Source: Syntrophomonadaceae bacterium
Lineage (GTDB): Bacteria > Bacillota_D > Dethiobacteria > DTU022 > UBA8154
DNA length: 11,897 nt
Direction: 5' to 3'
Assembly (NCBI GenBank): GCA_007120815.1
Contig: SKMY01000001.1
Coordinates: 1 to 11,897 of the forward strand
Made by a program: the position numbers and the translations under genes
Shown: one piece after another, positions 1 to 6,883 of the stretch
How positions within the stretch are numbered: position 1 is the first letter of the stretch
How the letters are laid out: each line of letters begins with the position of its first letter
Notes under the pieces: model-generated
Told to the model about the DNA's origin: nothing
Databases searched by the model: none
What the model saw: only the letters and a program-made list of their open reading frames with translations

Positions 1-1
1 T

Positions 2-385
2 CCCGAGATTACAACCAATATAGGGCTCTGGGCAGAAACCGCCCGTGTCGATCCCCTGGGAGATTACCTTTTGTCTCTGGACAAAATCTCGGAGTTGGAC
101 ATTGAAAGGGTTTATCCGGCTCACGGCAACGCGTTTAACCATCCCTCTTATCGAATTGGTGAAATGGTGAAACATCACCGGCAGCGGCTCCAGGAAACCC
201 GCAACTTTTCAAGGGGGGGCGTTACGGCTTACCGGATCTGCGGCAATATGTTTGGTGTCGGGTTATCGCCTTTCGAAAGCCGCCTGGCCCTGGCCGAAAC
301 CCTGGCCCATCTGAATTACCTGGAATACCGGGGTGAGGTTCAATCTTACGATATGGGAGACGCGATCATCTACGACTGCCATTAA
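2..385 (+). CDS. MBL-fold metallo-hydrolase, C-terminal part (5'-truncated by window edge)
   Basis: The reading frame is open from the first bases of the window, so this is the last 127 residues of a longer protein that starts upstream; the TTG at 71 is only an internal codon. The fragment contains a V-Y-P-A-H-G motif (His at fragment residue 41), which fits the late metal-binding 'PGHG' motif of metallo-beta-lactamase-fold hydrolases. It is followed by a helical H-H-R-Q-R-L segment and a roughly 60-residue tail with the look of a winged helix (leucine-rich helices ending in LNYLEYRGEV). This is the usual end of LACTB2-like hydrolases, where a beta-lactamase-associated winged helix follows the catalytic domain. 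The substrate cannot be told from the fragment. It ends 27 bp before the convergent DUF401 gene, with no clear terminator between them. Confidence 0.8.
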   Translation, partial: PEITTNIGLWAETARVDPLGDYLLSLDKISELDIERVYPAHGNAFNHPSYRIGEMVKHHRQRLQETRNFSRGGVTAYRICGNMFGVGLSPFESRLALAETLAHLNYLEYRGEVQSYDMGDAIIYDCH

Positions 386-412
386 TCCATAATTAGCTGC
401 GATAGCACCTCT

Positions 413-1672
413 TCAAACGATGAGTATGCCAACCCCAAAAAGCAGCAGGCCGGAGAGAAATGTAATAAAAAGGACCCGGTACTGAACCCGGTGGACATCG
501 AAGGTGTTTACGCAAAAATAGTTGTTGCTGAGAATCTGGCAGAGGTGAATGGGTGAAACAAAATAGCTAAAAAAAGCGCTGGCATACAGCAAGACGGCAT
601 AAAATATCGCGCCCTCCTGGAACTGGACCAGGGGAAATAGCAGGGGCAGCGGGATAGCGATGGCGATTGAAAAGGCGGCAGAAACCCAGCCGATAACCAG
701 CGGGACTAGAACAAATAAAACAACCAGGGGAATGCCGCTCTGGGCCAGCCTTTCGATTAATAGAACCGCGCCTTCTAAATCGTGAACCAGTTCCTGGAAA
801 ACCATGATGCCGGCAATACCCAGCATGAGTATGGGGTTGGGCCCGTTGATCAACAGATCTTTAAAGTCTATATCGGTTTTATCTCCAAGGACATAGGCGA
901 TAACGACCCCGATCACCAAAGATACAAGTAAAGGAACGCCAAAGGCGATAAAAAGCCCCAGGCTGGCAAACAAAGGGGCCCCATAATAAAGCAAGGCCTT
1001 AAACTGTTTGAACCACATTCCCTGCTGGCTGCCTTGGCCGCTGTCCTGGTTGGTTCCGGGATCCTCATCCTCCTGCTTGACTTCCGCCTTCCCGTGTAAA
1101 TAAATGAGGTAAGCCACGGCAAAATTGACAATACCAATGGGAAACAGGTATTTCAACAGCGCCGTCAGCTCAAAGCCTGTGATGCTGGCCATTAAAATTA
1201 GGGCCGGATTAAAAGGAGAAAAATAAAAAACGGCGTGGCGGAAAACCAGGTTGACCGAACTTTTAACGGTTTGAGTCAGCTTAAGGCGGTCTCCTAAATC
1301 ATCCACCATGGGAGCCGACATAATGGCACCACCGACCACGGGGAAAAGGCCGATCAGGGCTGGAATAATAACCAGTGCGGCCTTGGCGCTGCGAAAAAGA
1401 TGTACGACAGATTCCATTAAATTTTCCAAAAAGCCCATGTCTTTGAGCATCCGGCTTAATAGCGAAATCAACCCCACGGCAAATACCAGCTCCAGGGTCA
1501 CTTCGCTGGTCAAACCACGATACAGCAGCCTGGCACTTTCAGCCGGCGGCTTCCCCATGGACAGAATCAAAATAAAAATCCCCACCAACATGGCTTGATA
1601 AAGGGGTCGTTTCCTCTGTATGAGCAAAACAATGCTGGCCAGGGCAACCAGTAAAAAAACCATCTGCAGCAA
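413..1672 (-). CDS. DUF401 family integral membrane protein (putative permease)
   Basis: A very hydrophobic protein of about 419 residues with roughly ten predicted membrane helices. They are split by one charged, Gln/Asp-rich loop near residues 194-218 (K-A-E-V-K-Q-E-D-E-D). Length, helix layout and the F-P-V-V-G-G-A-I-M-S-A-P motif near residue 110 fit the DUF401 family, uncharacterised proteins that resemble secondary transporters; the substrate is unknown. The frame extends to a GTG at 1696, but the Shine-Dalgarno-like AGAGGAG at 1683-1689 lies inside that extension and sits 10 bases before a TTG at 1672, so I chose that start; an ATG at 1663 is the alternative. The gene begins 87 bases after the MutS-like gene on the same strand, and no strong terminator separates them, so co-transcription is plausible. 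Confidence 0.8.
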   Translation of the reverse strand: MLQMVFLLVALASIVLLIQRKRPLYQAMLVGIFILILSMGKPPAESARLLYRGLTSEVTLELVFAVGLISLLSRMLKDMGFLENLMESVVHLFRSAKAALVIIPALIGLFPVVGGAIMSAPMVDDLGDRLKLTQTVKSSVNLVFRHAVFYFSPFNPALILMASITGFELTALLKYLFPIGIVNFAVAYLIYLHGKAEVKQEDEDPGTNQDSGQGSQQGMWFKQFKALLYYGAPLFASLGLFIAFGVPLLVSLVIGVVIAYVLGDKTDIDFKDLLINGPNPILMLGIAGIMVFQELVHDLEGAVLLIERLAQSGIPLVVLFVLVPLVIGWVSAAFSIAIAIPLPLLFPLVQFQEGAIFYAVLLYASAFFSYFVSPIHLCQILSNNYFCVNTFDVHRVQYRVLFITFLSGLLLFGVGILIV

Positions 1673-1759
1673 TTTACAACATCTCCTCTGAAACACGAAC
1701 CCGTCAGAATATCTGGGTCCATCCCAATAGTGATAATAGCTCAGGACAAGTTTTGTCCA

Positions 1760-3622
1760 TTACTCCAGCACTTCTTCTCCGTTTTCTACTTCAATTCCAA
1801 TCATCTTCATTAGGGCAACAGCGTTGGCCGTTTGGGAAAGACCGGGCTTGAGCTTGTAGTCGAAAAATATACGGTCGCCGCGTATCACATCGGAAAAATG
1901 ATAGTTAAATACCGAGCCGGGATGCTCTTTTTCCAGCGTGCCCAATTCCAGGTCGTGGGTCGTCAGGAGGCCCACCGTATTCATTTCCTTCAGCTGCCGC
2001 ACAACGGTTCGCGTCGCCAGGATCCGGTCCCGGGAATTGGTGCCCCGGAAAATTTCATCCAACAAGTAAATGAGAGGCTTGCCGGACTGAGCCGCATCAA
2101 TGATCATCTTCATCCGTTTGAGCTCAGCATAAAAGGTAGATACCCGCAGCTCCAGGTTATCCTGGACCTGCATCTTAGAATAAATACCCATAGATGAACA
2201 GCTCATTTCAGAAGCACAAACCGGTGCACCGGCATAGGCCAGGACCAGGTTTACACCAACGGTCCTTAGCAAGGTGCTTTTGCCGGACATGTTGGAACCG
2301 GTGATTAACAATACGGTTCCCGGGTTTGACATTTTCCATTTCGACAATCTCTTCTTCCTGGCAAGAGCAAGGTCGTTTACAACCCGATCTTTTTCAGGAA
2401 TCAACGGATGCCCCAGGTCTCTTGCCTGGATATACGGCGACCCGTCGGTTACATCGGGATATACCCACTGGGGGTTATCGTAAGGTAGTATCGCCAGGCT
2501 TGCAAGGGCTTCAATTTCCCCAACGGCGTTGAACCACCCCCGGACCGAACCACCCCAGCGCCGCTTCCAATCATCCAGCATTTTTAGCGTCCACAAGTCC
2601 CAAAATAAAGCAATGTTCAGTGGGAAATAGATTAACGCATTGCTAAATCTTAAGTTCATCCGGTCCGCTATCCGTGTCAGAATGCCCACGTGCCTGGAAG
2701 AGGGGCTATTTCCCGGGAAAAGGCGCTGCTTTAATGATACCAGGAAAGGTGCATGAAAAGGCTCCTGCTCAATCCAGCGCAACAGCCCTGTATAACGGCC
2801 GAGACGCCGCACAGCTTTACCGGTTTCTTCAAAGCGCTGCTGGACTGCCTTCTCACCGAGAAGGACTATCCCGGCCTGCACAACCAGCATGCCAACCGGC
2901 AGCACATATGAGAGCAAGCCGGTCAACGCCAGAAGAAATAACAGGCCCGTTACCGCAGGCAAGTACAAAACCGCGTTCCAATTGCGGTTGCCCCAAAACA
3001 AGGCGCCTTCTGCCCAGGACAGCACCCCCTCCGGATCCTGTTTTTTAAAAAACGGATCCATGCCCGCTGCCTGAAATTGCTGGCGAAAATCCAGGCGGGA
3101 GGTCAGGTCAGCGATGGCTTCCTGCCTGGGTTTCAGTTCAAGGAACCCTGCAGGGCGACTCAACTGTGCAGCAAGTATCTGCTCGCCCAAAAACGAACTG
3201 GTGGCGTTAATAAGTTGGAACAACGAACCTTTCCCAAAAATATTTAAGTCACTGGTATAGGGGTGGTCCGGGTTCACATGGTGCTCACCGGAATCAGGAA
3301 AGGATGTCCAGGCCCCCTCCAGTCGCTGCCGGGCTATTTTGTTAATATAGACCAGTTTTTCTAAAAAGTCAATCCGCCGTTTTACCCGGGCATGGTTACT
3401 GATCCAAAAGAAAAACAGCCCCAGCAGCGGCAGTGACAGGTAAGAAATTAACGCATAAGGGCTGTAGAACCCGTACACAAAAACGCCGGCTGCCAGGATG
3501 AAGGTGACAAGGCGCAAGGTGGACATCCTATTGCTATTTTTTTGAGCGCTTTTCAGGGCCGCTTCGAATGATTGCTGGCGGTGATGATACGTTTCCCGGC
3601 CGTTTAGATTTTCTGTGTTCAA
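1760..3622 (-). CDS. Membrane-anchored MutS-family ATPase
   Basis: A 620-residue protein whose C-terminal third is a clear MutS ATPase domain. It has Walker A G-S-N-M-S-G-K-S-T (442-450), an S-T-F-Y-A-E-L segment (495-501), Walker B L-I-Y-L-L-D-E (517-523, D522/E523) followed by F-R-G-T-N-S-R-D-R, and an H-loop T-T-H-D-L-E-L (554-560). The region before it (about 260-410) resembles the MutS core and lever helices. There is no N-terminal mismatch-binding domain. Instead there are hydrophobic segments at about 36-56, 58-74, 216-235 and 238-256, likely two membrane hairpins. It is therefore a MutS paralogue, not canonical MutS, and a role in mismatch repair should not be assumed. Translation starts at TTG (3622) behind AAAGAGGT with good spacing. 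It precedes the DUF401 gene and is divergent from a small membrane protein gene. Confidence 0.85.
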   Translation of the reverse strand: MNTENLNGRETYHHRQQSFEAALKSAQKNSNRMSTLRLVTFILAAGVFVYGFYSPYALISYLSLPLLGLFFFWISNHARVKRRIDFLEKLVYINKIARQRLEGAWTSFPDSGEHHVNPDHPYTSDLNIFGKGSLFQLINATSSFLGEQILAAQLSRPAGFLELKPRQEAIADLTSRLDFRQQFQAAGMDPFFKKQDPEGVLSWAEGALFWGNRNWNAVLYLPAVTGLLFLLALTGLLSYVLPVGMLVVQAGIVLLGEKAVQQRFEETGKAVRRLGRYTGLLRWIEQEPFHAPFLVSLKQRLFPGNSPSSRHVGILTRIADRMNLRFSNALIYFPLNIALFWDLWTLKMLDDWKRRWGGSVRGWFNAVGEIEALASLAILPYDNPQWVYPDVTDGSPYIQARDLGHPLIPEKDRVVNDLALARKKRLSKWKMSNPGTVLLITGSNMSGKSTLLRTVGVNLVLAYAGAPVCASEMSCSSMGIYSKMQVQDNLELRVSTFYAELKRMKMIIDAAQSGKPLIYLLDEIFRGTNSRDRILATRTVVRQLKEMNTVGLLTTHDLELGTLEKEHPGSVFNYHFSDVIRGDRIFFDYKLKPGLSQTANAVALMKMIGIEVENGEEVLE

Positions 3623-3707
3623 GGCTTACCTCTTTTCGTTTTTGTTATCTTTTATTATTCTCTGTCAGGCTTTTCCGTTCCTTCAGGGTAAGTTCTCAGA
3701 AAATTTT

Positions 3708-3736
3708 TTTACAGTTTGCGCATTTTATGATATGCT
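3708..3736 (+). promoter_or_regulatory. Predicted sigma-A promoter for the small membrane protein gene
   Basis: A -35 TTTACA (3708-3713) and a -10 TATGCT (3731-3736) are separated by 17 bases. The predicted start near 3743 leaves about 30 bases before the GTG start at 3773. The site overlaps the divergent promoter of the MutS-like gene. Confidence 0.6.
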
Positions 3737-3754
3737 ATATTTACATCCTGACAA
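3727..3754 (-). promoter_or_regulatory. Predicted sigma-A promoter for the MutS-like gene
   Basis: On the minus strand a -35 TTGTCA (3749-3754) is followed after 16 bases by a -10 TATCAT (3727-3732); each matches the consensus at five of six positions. It would give a leader of roughly 100 bases before the TTG at 3622. Its -10 shares two base pairs with the -10 of the oppositely directed promoter. Confidence 0.5.
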
Positions 3755-3772
3755 AGAAGGGTGGGAAATACT

Positions 3773-3958
3773 GTGTTAAACTTCATTCTAATCATAGCCG
3801 GTGTTTTTATTCTTATTGTGGTTGGTTTTCGGTTGGTCACTCACTTTTATTTCTGCGGGCGCGTCTCTAAGAAAAATCCCGGTGAAGATATTAAAGGTTG
3901 TCCGATATGGACCCAGAAGGGCAATCAAAAAAACAGGAATAACCGTTCTGGTAATTAA
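3773..3958 (+). CDS. Small single-pass membrane protein, hypothetical
   Basis: A 61-residue protein with one strong N-terminal membrane helix (about residues 3-23, N-F-I-L-I-I-A-G-V-F-I-L-I-V-V-G), then a basic, hydrophilic tail rich in Lys, Asn and Arg with two cysteines (residues 28 and 43). I do not recognise a family. The frame could begin at GTG 3761, but AAGGGTGGG at 3757-3765 covers that codon and sits seven bases before GTG 3773, so the later start is better. It has a good promoter and a ribosome binding site, and is followed within 25 bases by a stem-loop, which together make it a credible stand-alone gene. The helix orientation cannot be fixed, although the basic tail suggests a cytoplasmic C-terminus. 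Confidence 0.6.
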   Translation: MLNFILIIAGVFILIVVGFRLVTHFYFCGRVSKKNPGEDIKGCPIWTQKGNQKNRNNRSGN

Positions 3959-3979
3959 ACCATCAATAACATAACATTT

Positions 3980-4013
3980 ATGCCGCTGGGACACAACCGG
4001 CGGCATCGTTTAT
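3980..4013 (+). terminator. Stem-loop after the small membrane protein gene
   Basis: ATGCCGCTGG (3980-3989) pairs with CCGGCGGCAT (3997-4006), a 10-bp stem with one G-U pair and a 7-base loop, followed by CGTTTATT. The T-tract is short, so it may be a weak terminator or an attenuator ahead of the flavoprotein gene, which begins only 29 bases after the stem. Confidence 0.55.
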
Positions 4014-4034
4014 TCGCTCCCGAAAGGATGATCA

Positions 4035-5726
4035 ATGATGCGTGAAACCCTTCACTTCGACGTAATCTGCCTGGGAGGGGGTGGCGCCGGCGTAACGGCC
4101 GCGATAAGAGCAGCGGAGCTGGGGAAAAAAGTTGCCCTGGTTTCCAAGGAGCCGGTGGGGTATGGCAATACCCGCCTGGCTGTCGGCATGATGGCCTGCC
4201 CCGGATTGCTGCCGGAAGACAGCGTATCCCACTTCGTTGAAAACCTGGCACAAAGTGGAGAAGGGTTAAGTGAACCGGTTATGGCTGAGGTCATCGGCAG
4301 GCAGTCCCTTGAATCCATTAAACGCATGGAAGATTTCGGCATGACCCTCTTCCGCGACAACGAAGGACGGGTGAGTAAAAGCGTTGTTTTCACAGCAGGC
4401 GGCCATAACCGGCCCCGTACCGTGCGTAATGCAGGGGGTGGACCGGCCCTGGGCGCCGTGTTAAGGGCTGCCCTCTGGCGATACAACATTTCTGTATTTC
4501 ACGAAACCGTTACGCTGGAACTGCTTAAGGGTGAACAGGGCATCGAGGGCATACTCAACCTGGACCTGAAAACCGGCGAGCTGTTCCTGCTTTATGCCCC
4601 GGCGGTTATTATTGCCACCGGTGGGTGCGGTGCCATCTATTTTCCCCACACCTCTAACAGCTGCGGCGCCGTGGGAGATGGTCTGGCCCTGGCCTTAAAA
4701 GCCGGGGCTGTATTGTGGGATATGGAGCAGGTCCAGGCACTGCCCTTTGGTGTCACGCATCCTGAGTCAATGCTGGGCGCCCTTCTGGGTGAACCCAGCA
4801 CGGCCGGTCCCGCCGGCCGCCTGCTAAACGGCAAGGGAGATGTCGTGCTTGAAAAGGATATCCATAAAATGACCCGGGCGGCGGTGGTTAAAACCATGAT
4901 GATAGAAATAACAGCCGGAAGAGCCACTGACAAGGGAGGACTGCTGCTGGATCTCTCTCCCAATTTACATCGCCCCAACGGTGAAAAACTATACCGGGGC
5001 ATAGAAGCCAGCGGCATTTTTAAAGCGGCCCTGCTTGCCTACGGGGAAAACGCATACCGCTGGAAGGAACCCTGGAGCGTACTGCCCACCATGCATTATC
5101 ACATGGGGGGTATCCAGGTGAGTGCCCGGGGAGAAACCCGGGTTCCCGGACTGTTCGCCGCCGGGGAAGTACAGGCCGGCATTCACGGTGGGAACAGGTT
5201 GGGTTCCGTAGCCTTAAGCGAAATATTTACCTTTGGTCGTCAGGCCGGTGAAACCGCTGCAGCTTACTGCAGCAAAGCCCAAATCCCGCAAAGCATGTCC
5301 GGCATCGAGCAAACCCGCCATTGGAACGAAAAACTCACAGGTAGCGGGCGCTACGCCCCCCACCAATTAAAAAAGCAGCTGCAGACATGCATGTGGGATT
5401 ATTGCGGTCCCGTTCGCCAGGAAGAGGATCTATTAAAAGCCCTCCAGGAACTCGACGAAATTGAAGAAAAAAGCCGCATGCTGTTCATCAGCCAGGATGG
5501 AATCTACAACCGCCAGCTTCTGGACGCAGCGGAACTTCAATTTATGCTGCCTGTCGCTCGAAGCATCGCCCTTAGCGCCCTGGAGCGTAGGGAAAGCCGC
5601 GGTGCCCATCTGCGCCTGGATTTCCCAGAAAAAGACGACCGTCACTTTTTGCGCCATACAGCCATTCATCAGGCTGAAGACGGTTCGTTGGTCAGCGGTT
5701 TTCATCCGGCTTCTGCAGCCAGTTAG
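4035..5726 (+). CDS. Succinate dehydrogenase/fumarate reductase-family flavoprotein subunit, substrate uncertain
   Basis: A 563-residue FAD protein of the SdhA/FrdA/L-aspartate oxidase family. Visible are the Rossmann G-G-G-G-A-G (14-19), an A-T-G-G segment (194-197), H-Y-H-M-G-G (354-359), G-L-F-A-A-G-E (372-378), G-G-N-R-L-G (385-390) and the C-terminal domain ending in E-S-R-G-A-H near residue 520. The usual S-H-T that bonds FAD covalently is replaced by G-N-T (44-46), so FAD is probably non-covalent. The H-P-T motif reads L-P-F (236-238), and the R-G-E-G-G motif carrying the proton-shuttling Arg aligns with A-G-P-A-G (257-261). H354 and R388 are kept. The enzyme probably acts on an acid other than plain succinate/fumarate, or by an altered mechanism. 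The start at 4035 (ATG ATG) follows GAAAGGAT at 4022-4029. The iron-sulfur subunit follows 55 bases later; no cytochrome or membrane-anchor gene is adjacent. Confidence 0.88.
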   Translation: MMRETLHFDVICLGGGGAGVTAAIRAAELGKKVALVSKEPVGYGNTRLAVGMMACPGLLPEDSVSHFVENLAQSGEGLSEPVMAEVIGRQSLESIKRMEDFGMTLFRDNEGRVSKSVVFTAGGHNRPRTVRNAGGGPALGAVLRAALWRYNISVFHETVTLELLKGEQGIEGILNLDLKTGELFLLYAPAVIIATGGCGAIYFPHTSNSCGAVGDGLALALKAGAVLWDMEQVQALPFGVTHPESMLGALLGEPSTAGPAGRLLNGKGDVVLEKDIHKMTRAAVVKTMMIEITAGRATDKGGLLLDLSPNLHRPNGEKLYRGIEASGIFKAALLAYGENAYRWKEPWSVLPTMHYHMGGIQVSARGETRVPGLFAAGEVQAGIHGGNRLGSVALSEIFTFGRQAGETAAAYCSKAQIPQSMSGIEQTRHWNEKLTGSGRYAPHQLKKQLQTCMWDYCGPVRQEEDLLKALQELDEIEEKSRMLFISQDGIYNRQLLDAAELQFMLPVARSIALSALERRESRGAHLRLDFPEKDDRHFLRHTAIHQAEDGSLVSGFHPASAAS

Positions 5727-5781
5727 CTGTTAGATCCGACATCCGGCATGACTGTTCTATTCCAGCCAAGGAGGTTACCGA

Positions 5782-6474
5782 ATGCGCAACACGTCTTTAA
5801 CATACCATTTAACCCTTAAGCGTTACCATCCGGGGAAAGCCTCTCCTTTCTATGAAAGCAATTATTCCATCTCTTTTAACGATGAAAGGCCGACGGTTCT
5901 GCAAGCTTTGATTGCGATTTACGAAAACGAAGATCCTACCCTGGCCTTTTCATACAACTGCCGTTACAAGAAATGTGGTTTGTGTGGGGTTGAAGTTGAC
6001 GGGCGCCCAACCCTGGCCTGCGTCACGCCTCTAAATGAACATCAAACCATTGGGCCTTTATCTAACCTGCCCCTGTACAAGGACCTGGTGGTGAACCGAA
6101 ACCTGTTGGAAACGCTGCTCAGGCGAGAACGGATATTCCGGGTGACAGATACACAAATAATCCGAACCTCCCCGGAAAATGAAAATTTTCCCATTTTCAA
6201 GTTGCATCCAAACCTGGAAACCCTGTTAAGTTGCATTGAATGCCTCTGCTGTCAAGCGAGCTGCCCGGCCTTAAAAGAAACCTGGAGCGCAGTTTATGCC
6301 GGTCCCTTCGTTTTTGTTAAGCTGGCACAACTTCACCTGGACCCCATTGACAGCCTGGACAGGTCTGCCCAGGCCTCCCAACTTGGAATTGAAGGGTGCA
6401 GCGGTTGTCTCCAATGCGTCTGCCCTCAGGGTATTGATATTTACAACCAGGCCATCTTGCCCTTAATGGAATAA
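5782..6474 (+). CDS. Succinate dehydrogenase/fumarate reductase-family iron-sulfur subunit
   Basis: A 230-residue SdhB/FrdB-type protein that should pass electrons between the flavoprotein encoded just upstream and an unknown partner. The N-terminal plant-type [2Fe-2S] domain shows C60-x4-C65-x2-C68-x11-C80. The C-terminal ferredoxin-like part has C151-x2-C154-x2-C157-x3-C161-P, with an extra C156. The last cluster reads C206-x2-C209-x2-C212-x-C214-P, whereas E. coli SdhB and FrdB have C-x5-C-x3-C-P, so ligand spacing for the [3Fe-4S]/second cluster differs. The length is close to the family norm, and there is no fused heterodisulfide-reductase CCG domain as in TfrB. The start is a clean ATG behind AAGGAGG. 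There are no membrane helices, so the pair is likely cytoplasmic or bound to an unlinked anchor. Confidence 0.9.
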   Translation: MRNTSLTYHLTLKRYHPGKASPFYESNYSISFNDERPTVLQALIAIYENEDPTLAFSYNCRYKKCGLCGVEVDGRPTLACVTPLNEHQTIGPLSNLPLYKDLVVNRNLLETLLRRERIFRVTDTQIIRTSPENENFPIFKLHPNLETLLSCIECLCCQASCPALKETWSAVYAGPFVFVKLAQLHLDPIDSLDRSAQASQLGIEGCSGCLQCVCPQGIDIYNQAILPLME

Positions 6475-6574
6475 AATCCCATATTTCTGTTTGAGAAGGG
6501 TTTTTACGCTTTTTTTGAACTACCCTGTATTATTCTCTCGAAAAGATAGAAAATAATGCTAGGGGGTGAATGCC

Positions 6575-6754
6575 GTGTTTGCTAAATCAAAAATGAAAAC
6601 CACCAGCAACCTGGTGATCAGCCTGGGTGTTTTAGTAACCAGTCTTGGGAAGTTTGTTGGTGGCGGGCTCGGCAGAGGCCTCACCGGTTTTGGCCTGGCC
6701 CATATTGTTCTGGGCACCTTGGATAAATACAGGCCTACCGTGAGAGGCCGGTAG
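6575..6754 (+). CDS. Small glycine-rich hypothetical protein
   Basis: A 59-residue basic protein (M-F-A-K-S-K-M-K-T at the N-terminus, K-Y-R-P-T-V-R-G-R at the end). The middle is hydrophobic and glycine-rich (about residues 11-45) with V-T-S-L-G-K-F-V-G-G-G-L-G-R-G-L and repeated G-x3-G spacing, which could be a short membrane-associated helical hairpin. I do not recognise the family. AGGGGGTG at 6561-6568 fits a GTG start at 6575; the in-frame GTG at 6566 overlaps that ribosome binding site and is unlikely. It is followed by a perfect stem-loop and an intrinsic terminator, consistent with a real, separately transcribed gene. I could not settle on a promoter in the AT-rich 6475-6560 stretch. 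Confidence 0.6.
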   Translation: MFAKSKMKTTSNLVISLGVLVTSLGKFVGGGLGRGLTGFGLAHIVLGTLDKYRPTVRGR

Positions 6755-6760
6755 TATCAC

Positions 6761-6781
6761 CTGGGCCAGTACCTGGCCCAG
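6761..6781. repeat. Perfect 9-bp inverted repeat
   Basis: CTGGGCCAG (6761-6769) and CTGGCCCAG (6773-6781) are exact reverse complements around a 3-base loop, seven bases after the stop codon of the glycine-rich protein gene. No T-run follows directly, so it may protect the mRNA 3' end or assist the terminator just downstream. Confidence 0.6.
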
Positions 6782-6794
6782 TTACTTACTTACC

Positions 6795-6815
6795 GGGGTT
6801 TCACCCCCCTTTTTT
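6795..6815 (+). terminator. Intrinsic terminator of the glycine-rich protein gene
   Basis: GGGGT (6795-6799) pairs with ACCCC (6803-6807), followed by CC and six T residues (6810-6815). The stem is short but GC-rich and the T-run is clear. Confidence 0.6.
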
Positions 6816-6825
6816 ACAAAAATAA

Positions 6826-6851
6826 ACCCGTTGTATTTTTACAACCCGGGT
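6826..6851. repeat. Inverted repeat over the Hfq-like promoter
   Basis: ACCCGTTGTA (6826-6835) pairs with TACAAC plus GGGT (6840-6845 and 6848-6851), with a two-base CC bulge and a 4-T loop. It spans the -35 and the spacer, so it could be an operator; it lies too far upstream to be part of the transcript if the promoter call is right. Confidence 0.5.
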
Positions 6852-6859
6852 GCTATGAT
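6831..6859 (+). promoter_or_regulatory. Predicted extended -10 promoter of the Hfq-like gene
   Basis: A -35 TTGTAT (6831-6836) is followed after 17 bases by a -10 TATGAT (6854-6859) preceded by TGC, an extended -10. The start codon is 25 bases further on. An inverted repeat (6826-6835 with 6840-6851) covers the -35 and spacer. Confidence 0.6.
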
Positions 6860-6883
6860 AAGAACAAAAAGGAGTTGGACAGG

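Noticed and set aside
1744..1758. GGACAA/TTGTCC inverted repeat after the MutS-like gene as a terminator
   Set aside because: The stem is only six bases, with an AT-rich half and no T-run after it; transcription into the DUF401 gene is more likely.
5461..5733. Open frame overlapping the end of the flavoprotein gene
   Set aside because: A frame-shifted shadow of a well-supported coding region with strong family motifs.
6497..6526. AGGGT/ACCCT pair with T-runs after the iron-sulfur subunit gene as a terminator
   Set aside because: The stem is five bases with a loop of about 20 and the T-runs lie inside the loop, so it does not fit an intrinsic terminator.
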